Source of the DNA: Ventricola sp051883735
Lineage (GTDB): Bacteria > Bacillota > Clostridia > Christensenellales > Aristaeellaceae
Direction of reading: 5' to 3'
DNA: 9,178 nucleotides
Assembly: GCA_051883735.1 (NCBI GenBank)
Contig: JBJEUH010000022.1
Span: forward strand, 1-9,178
Below, in pieces: positions 1 to 6,207 of this stretch. How positions within the stretch are numbered: position 1 is the first letter of the stretch; each line of letters opens with the position of its first letter. A program made the translations under genes and the position numbers. The notes beneath the pieces are model-generated. The model saw nothing but the letters and a program-made list of their open reading frames with translations, was not told the origin of the DNA and made no database searches.

Positions 1-1
1 G

Positions 2-55
2 ATCAACAAGCGCGAGGCCGAGGCCCGCAGGGCCGCTGCCAAAGAGGCCAAGTAA
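2..55 (+). CDS. C-terminal end of an unidentified protein (partial)
   Basis: The window opens inside a reading frame whose last 17 codons read INKREAEARRAAAKEAK before TAA at 53-55. The tail is a run of Lys, Arg, Glu and Ala, which suggests a charged helical C-terminus of the kind found on ribosomal, membrane-anchored or coiled-coil proteins, but too little remains to name a family. That it is a real gene end is supported by the well-formed intrinsic terminator starting about 20 bases after the stop. The frame is open back to the window edge. Confidence 0.6.
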   Translation: MNKREAEARRAAAKEAK

Positions 56-73
56 TTCCCTGAATCTTAACGC

Positions 74-106
74 AAAAAGCTGTCTCTTTCTGAGGCAGCT
101 TTTTTT
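74..106 (+). terminator. Rho-independent terminator of the left-edge gene
   Basis: The arm AAAAAGCTGTCTC (74-86) pairs with GAGGCAGCTTTTT (92-104), with one T-G wobble and a five-base loop TTTCT. It continues into an uninterrupted T run that ends at 106. The stem follows the TAA at 53-55 closely, so it should end the transcript of the upstream gene. The A run on the 5' arm means it could also act on the other strand. Confidence 0.85.
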
Positions 107-136
107 ATTGATACTGATTGCATGCTGATTTGTTTA

Positions 137-271
137 TATAGGCGCGAAGCGAAGAAGGGCGTCTTGAGGGATGAAACCCCTCAGGCGAGGTTGGAAGCGC
201 AGCTGTTCGCGCCCAGGAAGCGATGCAGCGCAGCCAAGCTTGGAAATATCGCAAGGCGCGCCTATGGCGCG
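137..271. other. GC-rich self-complementary intergenic element, possible structured RNA or dispersed repeat
   Basis: The 389 bases between the left-edge gene and the SBP gene hold no convincing protein gene. The part at 137-271 is rich in words that can pair. ATAGGCGCG (138-146) is the exact complement of CGCGCCTAT (257-265). GGCGCGAA (141-148) is also the exact complement of TTCGCGCC (206-213), so two folds compete for the same left arm. Inside lie a hairpin CTTGAGGG (163-170) with CCCTCAGG (178-185), a two-part stem TTGG-AA-GCGC (191-200) with GCGC-AG-CCAA (228-237), and the palindrome CCAAGCTTGG (234-243). GGCGCG recurs at 141, 255 and 266. Open frames across it start poorly, lack a ribosome binding site and one runs through the terminator and the SBP gene, so I do not call them. 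It may be a small RNA, a palindromic dispersed repeat or a degenerate mobile remnant. No known RNA family was recognised. The flanks, 107-136 and about 272-380, show nothing I can name. Confidence 0.35.
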
Positions 272-380
272 ACTATGCGAGTTTCCCGGGACGGCAGTAC
301 AACATATTCAATCACAAGAAAATGTAGTTGCAAAGCAGATTGCGATTGAAACGGGTACGATTCACAAAGTAAAGTATATA

Positions 381-420
381 AAAAGAACCAGAGCGGGCTT
401 TCACCCGTCCTGGTTCTTCT
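381..420 (-). terminator. Terminator of the SBP gene
   Basis: AAGAACCAG (383-391) pairs with CTGGTTCTT (410-418). The stem continues through a G-T pair and CGGG (394-397) with CCCG (404-407), with one A-C mismatch and a six-base loop. Read on the minus strand the stem is followed by TTTTTATATAC, a fair U tract. It lies about 25 bases beyond the SBP stop codon and so ends that single-gene transcript. Confidence 0.85.
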
Positions 421-444
421 CTTTGCCTTGTCAGCGTCTCAGCC

Positions 445-1212
445 TTACTTCGAGAGCAGAATCTGATCGACCCACTGCTGATACAGGCCGTCTTCGTTGA
501 TCTGATCGATCATCTCCTGAATCTTCTCGGTCAGCGCCTCTTCGCCCTTGACGCTGGCGATGTAGTTGCCGCCCTCGAAATCGAACGCGAACTCCGCGAC
601 CTCCAGGTCGTCGTTCTCCGCCAGAACGCTGTCATACACGGTCTTCGGGACAGCCAGCGCATCCACGCGGCCATTCTTCACCATGTTCACGCCGTCCGGA
701 ATCTTGGTGATGAGCTCGAGGGTCGCGCCGGTGAGCTGCTCCTCGACCATGATCTGCTGGTTGGTGCCGTTCTGCGCAGCGACAACCTTGCCGGCAAAGG
801 CTTCCGGGCTGTTGTAGGTCGCGCCCAGGCCCTTCTTGACGAGCAGGCCCTGATCGCCCTCGTTCCAGTAGATGCCGGTGAGATCCATCGCGTTGGTGCG
901 CTCCTCGTCGTAGGTCAGGCCGGCGATCATCATGTCGACATCGCCGCGGCCGACAGCCGCCAGGCAGGTATCAAACGCCATGGACTGGATCTCCAGCTCG
1001 ACGCCGAGCTGCTCCGCCATCCACTGCATCATCAGCACGTCGGTGCCGACGACGTTGCCCTCGTCGTCGATGTACTCATACGGCGGCCAGTCCGGGCTGG
1101 TGGCGACCACCAGCTTGCCGGCAGCCTGAATATCGGCCAGACGATCGGCCATCGCCAGAGAGCAGGTCATGATCATCGCAATCGCGAGCACGAGCGCAAA
1201 AAGCTTCTTCAT
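445..1212 (-). CDS. Amino acid-type ABC transporter substrate-binding protein (SBP_bac_3 family)
   Basis: This 255-residue protein is the extracytoplasmic receptor of a polar amino acid-type importer. It would capture the ligand outside the membrane and hand it to the permease. Residues 1-22 are a Sec signal peptide ending in AMA before DR, a good signal peptidase I site. The only nearby cysteine, C17 in IMTC, does not sit in a normal lipobox, unusual for a Gram-positive SBP. The mature part has the family landmarks: SPDWPPYEY (39-47), AGLTYDEER (97-105) with the carboxylate-binding Arg at 105, NGT (148-150) and GRVDALAV (181-188). By motif alignment to E. coli GlnH, the usual ligand-binding Asp after GRVDAxxV is Pro189. 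I chose ATG 1212 over an in-frame TTG at 1227, because the GGGGG ribosome binding site sits about eight bases before the ATG and the signal peptide begins there with MKK. It is transcribed away from the permease and ATPase genes it presumably serves. The ligand is unknown. Confidence 0.9.
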   Translation of the reverse strand: MKKLFALVLAIAMIMTCSLAMADRLADIQAAGKLVVATSPDWPPYEYIDDEGNVVGTDVLMMQWMAEQLGVELEIQSMAFDTCLAAVGRGDVDMMIAGLTYDEERTNAMDLTGIYWNEGDQGLLVKKGLGATYNSPEAFAGKVVAAQNGTNQQIMVEEQLTGATLELITKIPDGVNMVKNGRVDALAVPKTVYDSVLAENDDLEVAEFAFDFEGGNYIASVKGEEALTEKIQEMIDQINEDGLYQQWVDQILLSK

Positions 1213-1239
1213 AAGGAATACCCCCAATCAATCTTTCAC

Positions 1240-1255
1240 CGCCGGTCCACCGGCG
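1240..1255 (-). promoter_or_regulatory. Perfect palindrome in the SBP leader, possible operator or 5' hairpin
   Basis: CGCCGGT-CC-ACCGGCG is a perfect inverted repeat with seven-base arms and a two-base centre. It starts only a few bases after the predicted start of the SBP transcript and ends 27 bases before the start codon. In RNA it would form a six-pair GC-rich stem with a four-base loop. It could be an operator that blocks RNA polymerase or a stabilising 5' hairpin. There is no T run after it, so it is not a terminator. Confidence 0.45.
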
Positions 1256-1267
1256 AATGATAGCGCT

Positions 1268-1296
1268 ATTGTACAACGGCGTTATGCATATGTCAA
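1268..1296 (-). promoter_or_regulatory. Sigma-A-type promoter of the SBP gene
   Basis: On the minus strand TTGACA (1296-1291) is followed, after exactly 17 bases, by TACAAT (1273-1268). That is a consensus -35 and a one-mismatch -10. The predicted start near 1261 gives a leader of about 50 bases. The sequence upstream of the -35 is AT-rich, as in strong promoters. TATGCA occurs twice, at 1307-1312 and 1285-1290, 22 bases apart on either side of the -35, which may be a pair of regulator half-sites. Confidence 0.85.
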
Positions 1297-1380
1297 GTGA
1301 ATAAATTGCATAAAACTGCAGCATCTCCGCTTTCTTCTCCTCATTTCTCCTTTTTTGCGCGAAAAATGCTGCTGGACATG

Positions 1381-1409
1381 TTGTTTCTTTTCCTGATCTG
1401 TGCTAGAAT
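1381..1409 (+). promoter_or_regulatory. Probable promoter of the aminotransferase-transporter operon
   Basis: TTGTTT (1381-1386) and TAGAAT (1404-1409) are separated by 17 bases. The -10 carries the extended form TGC directly before it (1401-1403), which can make up for a weak -35. The start near 1416 leaves a leader of about 50 bases, too short for a riboswitch, before AAAGGTG (1451-1457) and the ATG at 1467. The promoter lies back to back with that of the SBP gene, their -35 boxes about 85 bases apart, so one regulator could govern both. Confidence 0.6.
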
Positions 1410-1466
1410 ATGTCCGTTGTTTGCTTTTTCTGCAAAGCGTATACGAACCGAAAGGTGTGAATAATT

Positions 1467-2648
1467 ATGCCGGAGCTGAGCCGCCGCGTTCAGACGTTTA
1501 CTGATTCCGTCATCCGGCGCATGACCCGCATCAGCGACGAGGTCGGCGCAATCAATCTTTCCCAGGGTTTCCCGGATTTCCCGCCGCCCAAGGCGATCAC
1601 CGATCGCCTGCGCGAGGTTGCCGACGAGGGCCCGCATCAGTACCCCATCACGTTCGGCGCGCAGAACTTCCGCCAGGCGCTCGCCCGCAAGCAGGGCAGG
1701 GCCTATGGCCGTGAAATCGACCCGGAAACCGAAATCCTGGTCACCTGCGGCGGCACCGAGGCGATGATGAGCGCGATGATGACCGTCTGCAACCCCGGCG
1801 ACAAGGTCGTCGTCTTCTCCCCGTTCTACGAGAATTACGGTGCGGACGCGATTCTCTCCGGCGCGGAGCCGATCTTCGTGCCGCTCGTTCCGCCGACGTT
1901 TGACTTTGACCGCGCGGTGCTCGAGGACGCCTTCCGCAAGCACCCGAAGGCGATCATCGTCTGCAACCCGTCCAACCCCTGCGGCAAGGTCTTCACCAAG
2001 GAAGAGCTGCTCTACATCGGTGGCCTGTGCAAGCAGTACGACGCGTACATGATCACCGACGAGGTGTACGAGCACATCGTCTTCGCGCCCTACCATCACG
2101 TCTACGCCGGTTCCCTGCCGGAGATCGCCGATCATGTGATCTGCTGCTCCTCCCTTTCCAAGACCTATTCCATCACCGGCTGGCGTCTGGGCTACCTCAT
2201 CGGCCCGGCGCATGTGATCGAGAACGCCAAGAAGGTGCACGACTTTCTGACCGTCGGCGCGGCGTCTCCGCTGCAGGAGGCGGCCGTCGTGGGCCTCAAT
2301 TTCCCGCAGAGCTACTACGACGAGGTGACGGCGCTGTACACGAAAAAGCGCCAGATCTTCCTGGACGGCCTCGACCAAATCGGCCTCAAGCACACGGTTC
2401 CGCAGGGCAGCTACTTCGTGATGGTGGACATCAGCGACTTCCAGAAGCCGGGCATGAAATTCCACGGCAAGAGCGACATGGAGTTCTGCGAGTGGATGAT
2501 CCGCAATGTCGGCGTGGCCGCCGTGCCGGGCTCCAGCTTCTTCCGCGAGCCGGTCAACCATCTGATCCGCCTGCACTTCGCCCGCAGCGAGGAAACCCTG
2601 CGCGAGGCGCTCAATCGTCTGGCTAAAATGCCGGAGCTGCTGAAATAA
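1467..2648 (+). CDS. PLP-dependent class I/II aminotransferase (YbdL/MtnE-like)
   Basis: A 393-residue cytosolic fold-type I aminotransferase. It exchanges the amino group of an amino acid with a 2-oxo acid using pyridoxal phosphate (PLP). Landmarks in order are INLSQGFPDFPPP (29-41), typical of the branch with methionine and kynurenine aminotransferases, CGGTEAM (94-100) for the cofactor phosphate, NPSNPCGK (167-174) with the conserved Asn170, TDEVYE (197-202) with Asp198 for the pyridine nitrogen, SLSKTYSITGWRLGY (229-243) with the Schiff-base Lys232, and IRLHFAR (367-373) with the substrate carboxylate-binding Arg368. Length is normal and no key residue is missing. The start has AAAGGTG about nine bases upstream. 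The stop overlaps the next gene's start by one base (TAATG), so the two enzymes are probably translationally coupled. Substrate cannot be read from the sequence; methionine, aromatic or branched amino acids are candidates for this branch. Confidence 0.92.
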   Translation: MPELSRRVQTFTDSVIRRMTRISDEVGAINLSQGFPDFPPPKAITDRLREVADEGPHQYPITFGAQNFRQALARKQGRAYGREIDPETEILVTCGGTEAMMSAMMTVCNPGDKVVVFSPFYENYGADAILSGAEPIFVPLVPPTFDFDRAVLEDAFRKHPKAIIVCNPSNPCGKVFTKEELLYIGGLCKQYDAYMITDEVYEHIVFAPYHHVYAGSLPEIADHVICCSSLSKTYSITGWRLGYLIGPAHVIENAKKVHDFLTVGAASPLQEAAVVGLNFPQSYYDEVTALYTKKRQIFLDGLDQIGLKHTVPQGSYFVMVDISDFQKPGMKFHGKSDMEFCEWMIRNVGVAAVPGSSFFREPVNHLIRLHFARSEETLREALNRLAKMPELLK

Positions 2649-3736
2649 TGTATACGACCGACATCATCACGCTGCCGCGCTTCTGCTTTGGCCGCGGCGC
2701 ATACGCCCGCTTTCCTGCGCTGTGCAGGCCGATGGGTGACGCGTTTGCCCTGGTCGGCGGCGTGACGGCCATGCAGAAGGGCCTGCCCGCCCTCACCGCT
2801 GCGCTGAAGCACTCCGGCATGACGATGCTGGCCGCCCTGCCCTTCGGCGGCGCGTGCACGCAACAGGCGATGCGCCGCCTGGCCGGCGAGATCGCTCCGC
2901 TTTCCCCCGCGTTCATCGTGGGCATGGGCGGCGGCAAGGCGATCGACACGGCCAAAGGCGTAGCCGACCTGCTGAAGCTGCCGCTGGTCAGCCTGCCGAC
3001 GCTGGTCTCCAACTGCGCGCCGATCACGGCGCTGTCCGTCGTCTACCGCGAGGACGGCCCGTTCGAGCGTTTCCTCTTCTACGATGCGCCGCCCGCGCTG
3101 ACGCTGGTCGATCTGGAGATCGCCGCCAACGCGCCCGCGAAGTACTTCCGCGCCGGCATGGGCGACACGCTCGCCAAGCATCTGGAGAGCACGTTCAGCG
3201 CGCGCGGCGACGTGCTGGGCGTTTCCATGGATCACATGTCCGCCATCGGCGTGGCGCTCTCCTCCACCTGCTATGGCCCGATCCTGCAATACGGCAGGCA
3301 GGCGCTTGACGAGGTTCTCCGCCACGAGGCCGGCCCCGCGATGGAGATCTGCGCGCGCAGCATCATCGTCTCCGCCGGTCTGGTCTCCCTGATGGCCAAC
3401 GACGATTACAACTGCGCCCTCGCGCACGCCGTCTGCTATGGCCTGCAGCTCTTTCCCCATGTGGAGGAACGCTGTCTGCACGGCGATCTGGTCGCCTATG
3501 GCGCGCTGGTGCAGCTGGCGCTCGACGGCCAGACCGAGAAGGCGCGCGAGCTGCGCGATTTCCTGCGGACGCTCGGCACGCCGGTGACGCTGGCGGAGAT
3601 GAGCGTGCCGCTCGACCGCCGCGCGCTTGAAGCGACGCTTGCCGAGGCCACCACCGGCCCGGACATGGCCCACATTCCCTATCCCATCACGCCGGACATG
3701 GTCTTTGACGCCATGGCTCAGGTGGAAACCCTGTAA
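2648..3736 (+). CDS. Iron-containing alcohol dehydrogenase family enzyme, GldA/HcxA (YbdH)-like
   Basis: A 362-residue group III metal-dependent dehydrogenase. The nucleotide-binding loop is GMGGGKAIDTAK (92-103), followed by PTLVSNCAPITALSVVY (117-133), very like the corresponding segment of glycerol dehydrogenases. The metal site is complete: Asp173 in MGDTLAK, His260 in ALAHAVCYG and His278 in LHGDLVAYG. The family includes glycerol dehydrogenase and E. coli HcxA (YbdH), described as reducing 2-oxo acids to 2-hydroxy acids. Motifs alone do not separate these. Context favours the second, because it is fused tightly by a one-base overlap to an aminotransferase, whose product is a 2-oxo acid, and E. 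coli also has a YbdL-type aminotransferase next to ybdH. The expected reaction is NAD(P)H-dependent reduction of that 2-oxo acid. No glycerol or dihydroxyacetone genes are nearby. Family assignment is secure; substrate is inferred. Confidence 0.88.
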   Translation: MYTTDIITLPRFCFGRGAYARFPALCRPMGDAFALVGGVTAMQKGLPALTAALKHSGMTMLAALPFGGACTQQAMRRLAGEIAPLSPAFIVGMGGGKAIDTAKGVADLLKLPLVSLPTLVSNCAPITALSVVYREDGPFERFLFYDAPPALTLVDLEIAANAPAKYFRAGMGDTLAKHLESTFSARGDVLGVSMDHMSAIGVALSSTCYGPILQYGRQALDEVLRHEAGPAMEICARSIIVSAGLVSLMANDDYNCALAHAVCYGLQLFPHVEERCLHGDLVAYGALVQLALDGQTEKARELRDFLRTLGTPVTLAEMSVPLDRRALEATLAEATTGPDMAHIPYPITPDMVFDAMAQVETL

Positions 3737-3748
3737 CCCGCTGACCTG

Positions 3749-3756
3749 AAAGGAGG
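3749..3756 (+). promoter_or_regulatory. Strong ribosome binding site that fixes a TTG start
   Basis: AAAGGAGG lies seven bases before TTG at 3764-3766. No ATG in that frame is near, the first being codon 14 within the N-terminal segment. The TTG is therefore the likely start of the permease gene. Confidence 0.8.
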
Positions 3757-3763
3757 AATTTCC

Positions 3764-4429
3764 TTGTTCGCCAATATTGAAAGGCTGCTTGTCAAGTATG
3801 GCATGAACTTCGTGAACGGTCTGGGCACGACGCTGCTGCTGGCCCTCGTCTCTGTGGCAGTCGGCTGCCTGATCGGCGCGCTGGTCGCCATCATGCGTCT
3901 GTCCAAATCGAAGGTGCTGGGCGGCATCGCCGCCGTGTACACGGAGGTCATCCGCGACACCCCGTTGCTGCTGCAGCTGTATTTCTTCTATTTCCTGCTG
4001 CCGGACCTGCTGCCCGCGCTGCGGCTCTCCAAGTTCACCTGTATCGCCGTCGCCCTGATCATCAACTCCGGCGCGTACATGTCCGAGATCTTCCGCTCCG
4101 GCATCCAGTCCATCGACCGCGGCCAGACGGAGGCCGCCCGTTCCCTGGGCCTCTCCAGCAGCCAGACGATGCTGCGCATCGTGCTGCCGCAGGCGTTCAA
4201 GAACGTGCTCCCGGCCATGTGCAACGAGTTCGTCGCCATCACCAAGGAGACGTCGCTGGCCTCCACGTTCTACGTCGGCGACCTGATGACCCAGTACCAG
4301 ACGATTTCCGGCAAGACCTACCTGGTCATCGAGCCGCTGATCATCATCGGCGTCATCTACTTCGTCGTGACGTTCACGATGAGCAAGTTCGTTGCGCTGC
4401 TTGAAAAGAAGCTGAAGGAGGGCGACTGA
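3764..4429 (+). CDS. Amino acid-type ABC transporter permease (HisM/GlnP family)
   Basis: A 221-residue inner membrane permease that forms the channel of the importer, normally as a dimer or with a sister subunit. Hydrophobic segments are visible at about 21-45, 66-84, 92-106 and 187-209. The cytoplasmic coupling loop that docks on the ATPase reads EAARSLG (123-129) followed by IVLPQAFKNVLPA (139-151), the classic EAA motif of this family. Its start is TTG with a very strong ribosome binding site. It begins 27 bases after the dehydrogenase stop and its stop is directly followed by the ATPase start, so it belongs to the same operon. Only one permease gene is present, so a homodimer is likely. 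The partner SBP is taken to be the divergent gene at 445-1212. Confidence 0.92.
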   Translation: MFANIERLLVKYGMNFVNGLGTTLLLALVSVAVGCLIGALVAIMRLSKSKVLGGIAAVYTEVIRDTPLLLQLYFFYFLLPDLLPALRLSKFTCIAVALIINSGAYMSEIFRSGIQSIDRGQTEAARSLGLSSSQTMLRIVLPQAFKNVLPAMCNEFVAITKETSLASTFYVGDLMTQYQTISGKTYLVIEPLIIIGVIYFVVTFTMSKFVALLEKKLKEGD

Positions 4430-4430
4430 T

Positions 4431-5189
4431 ATGACCAGTGGATTTGACTACAAGAACGCGCCGGAGCTCATCCGCGTGGAGGATCTGCACAAGGACTTCG
4501 GCTCCCTCAAGGTGCTCGCCGGCATCACGGAGACCATCCACAAGGGCGAGGTCGTCTCGCTGATCGGCCCGTCCGGCTCCGGCAAGTCCACCTTCCTGCG
4601 CTGCCTCAACCGCCTGGAGGAGCCCACCAGCGGCCACATCTGGTTTGACGGCGTGGACATCGCGGACAGAAAGCTGAACATCGACAAGCACCGCCAGAAG
4701 ATGGGCATGGTGTTCCAGCACTTCAACATCTTCCCGCACATGTCCGTCATCGACAACATCACCCTCGCGCCGGTGCTGCTGGGCAAGCAGAGCAAAGACG
4801 AGGCTGTGGCGAAGGCGGAGGCGCTGCTCGAGCGCGTCGGCCTGCTCGACAAGCGCGACAACAAGCCCTCCCGCCTCTCCGGCGGCCAGAAGCAGCGCCT
4901 GGCGATCGTCCGCGCGCTGGCCATGGAGCCGGAGGTCATGCTCTTTGACGAGCCGACCTCGGCGCTTGACCCGGAGATGGTCGGCGAGGTGCTCGAGGTC
5001 ATCAAGGGCCTGGCGGAAAACAACATGACCTGTGTCATCGTCACGCACGAGATGGGCTTTGCGCGCGAGGTCTGCAACCGCGTGCTGTTCATGGACGACG
5101 GCGTGATCTGCGAGCAGGGCCATCCGCGCGACCTGTTCGATCATCCGCAGAATCCACGCACCCAGGACTTCCTCAGCAAGGTGCTGTAA
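4431..5189 (+). CDS. Amino acid-type ABC transporter ATP-binding protein (GlnQ/HisP family)
   Basis: A 252-residue cytoplasmic ATPase that powers the importer. All ATPase motifs are intact: Walker A GPSGSGKST (46-54), the Q-loop Gln96 in VFQHFNIFPHM, signature LSGGQKQR (149-156), Walker B VMLFDEPTSALDPE (169-182) and the H-loop His206 in VTHEMGFA. FNIFPHMSV and the DEPTSALDPE string are typical of the polar amino acid group. AAGGAGG at 4414-4420 precedes the ATG and lies inside the end of the permease gene. There is only one base between the permease stop and this start. The first 10 residues (MTSGFDYKNA) are an extra lead before the usual start of the domain. Nothing is missing. The specific substrate cannot be read from this subunit. 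Confidence 0.95.
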   Translation: MTSGFDYKNAPELIRVEDLHKDFGSLKVLAGITETIHKGEVVSLIGPSGSGKSTFLRCLNRLEEPTSGHIWFDGVDIADRKLNIDKHRQKMGMVFQHFNIFPHMSVIDNITLAPVLLGKQSKDEAVAKAEALLERVGLLDKRDNKPSRLSGGQKQRLAIVRALAMEPEVMLFDEPTSALDPEMVGEVLEVIKGLAENNMTCVIVTHEMGFAREVCNRVLFMDDGVICEQGHPRDLFDHPQNPRTQDFLSKVL

Positions 5190-5234
5190 GCGCCTGCCGA
5201 CCGGCCGTCCCTGCGGGATGAAGCGAGGTGCGCC

Positions 5235-6158
5235 ATGATTCTGACCCATACGGTCACCGAGGAGGAGGCCGGGCTGACGCTGCAGGCGCTGCTGCGCGGC
5301 CCCATGTCCCTCTCCGGCAGACAGACCAGAGACGCAAAAGCGCAGGGCGCCGTCACCGTGGACGCGGCGCCCTTTTTTTCGAACCAAAGGCTCGCCGCAG
5401 GCATGGTCGTGCGCGTGGCGCTGGGCAAGTATGACGCCGCGCCCGCAAGCGCGCCTCCCGCAAGCGCCGCGCCGCTGGAGACAATCTACGAGGACGACGC
5501 GCTGCTGGCCGTCTTCAAGCCGGCGCTGCTGCAATGCCATCCCTCTCCCTCCGCGCCGGGCGGCAGCGACACGCTGGAGGGCCGCGTGTGCGCTTATCTG
5601 GGCGCGCCGGCGCATCCCGTGCACCGGCTGGACAGCGAGACGACCGGCCTCGTGCTCTTCGCCAAGCTGCCCTATGCGCAGGCATGCCTGCAGCGGCAGA
5701 TGGCCTCCGGCGCGTTTCACAAGGCCTACGAGGCCTGGGTGCTGGGCTGTCCTGATCCACCCGACGGCGAGATCGACGCGCCCATCGCCCGCGAGCACCC
5801 GGACAGCTTCACGCGGGTCGTCTCACCTAGCGGCCAGCGCGCCGTGAGCCGGTACAGGACGCTGGCGCGCATGCGGCTTGCGAATGGGCAGGCCGTCGCC
5901 CACATGCAGCTCACGCCCGTCACGGGCCGCACGCACCAGCTTCGCGTGCACATGGCGCACCTCGGCTGCCCGCTGCTGGGCGACGCGCGGTACGCTACGC
6001 CCGCATCGCAGGCCGCTTCCATGCGTCTTGGCCTGACCTATCATCAGCTCTCTGCCGTGAAGCTCTCCTTCGTTCACCCCCTCACGGGCGAAAAAGTTAT
6101 CCTCACGCATGACGCCGTGTTCTCGTTTGATCCAGAAAAGGCGGCGCTGATCCCCTGA
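5235..6158 (+). CDS. RluA-family RNA pseudouridine synthase
   Basis: A 307-residue enzyme expected to convert a uridine in rRNA or tRNA to pseudouridine. The catalytic segment HRLDSETTG (130-138) carries the active-site Asp133; families such as RluD usually read HRLDRxTSG, so this is a slight variant. VFKP (93-96) and GRTHQLRVHMAHLGCPLLGD (231-250) are other family landmarks. Residues 1-65 resemble a degenerate S4-like RNA-binding domain, then comes an Ala/Pro/Ser-rich linker at about 68-80 before the catalytic domain. The start has GAGGTG (5225-5230) five bases ahead. It follows the ATPase after 45 bases with no terminator between, so it is probably co-transcribed with the transporter, and it ends the operon at the terminator 6178-6207. 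The RNA target is not evident. It is probably a passenger with no role in uptake. Confidence 0.9.
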   Translation: MILTHTVTEEEAGLTLQALLRGPMSLSGRQTRDAKAQGAVTVDAAPFFSNQRLAAGMVVRVALGKYDAAPASAPPASAAPLETIYEDDALLAVFKPALLQCHPSPSAPGGSDTLEGRVCAYLGAPAHPVHRLDSETTGLVLFAKLPYAQACLQRQMASGAFHKAYEAWVLGCPDPPDGEIDAPIAREHPDSFTRVVSPSGQRAVSRYRTLARMRLANGQAVAHMQLTPVTGRTHQLRVHMAHLGCPLLGDARYATPASQAASMRLGLTYHQLSAVKLSFVHPLTGEKVILTHDAVFSFDPEKAALIP

Positions 6159-6177
6159 CAATCCCTGCCAATTTTGC

Positions 6178-6207
6178 CGGCGCATACGCCTGTATGCGTC
6201 GTTTTTT
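6178..6207 (+). terminator. Rho-independent terminator of the transporter operon
   Basis: CGGCGCATAC (6178-6187) pairs with GTATGCGTCG (6192-6201) through ten pairs, one of them a G-T wobble, around a four-base loop GCCT. It is followed directly by TTTTTT (6202-6207). It lies about 20 bases after the pseudouridine synthase stop. An open frame that runs from 6174 through it into the SH3b gene is therefore not the real start of that gene. Confidence 0.9.

Noticed and set aside
122..500. Two overlapping plus-strand open frames of 75 and 109 codons in the left intergenic region
   Set aside because: No ribosome binding site, no recognisable domain, and the second runs through the SBP terminator into the SBP gene on the opposite strand. 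The region is better explained by the self-complementary element.
1341..5798. Long minus-strand open frames opposite the operon (about 1341-2576, 2411-3673 and 4374-5798, over 400 codons each)
   Set aside because: They lie antisense to genes with complete catalytic motifs. They are rich in Arg, Ala, His and Val repeats typical of the complement of GC-rich coding sequence and show no recognisable domain.
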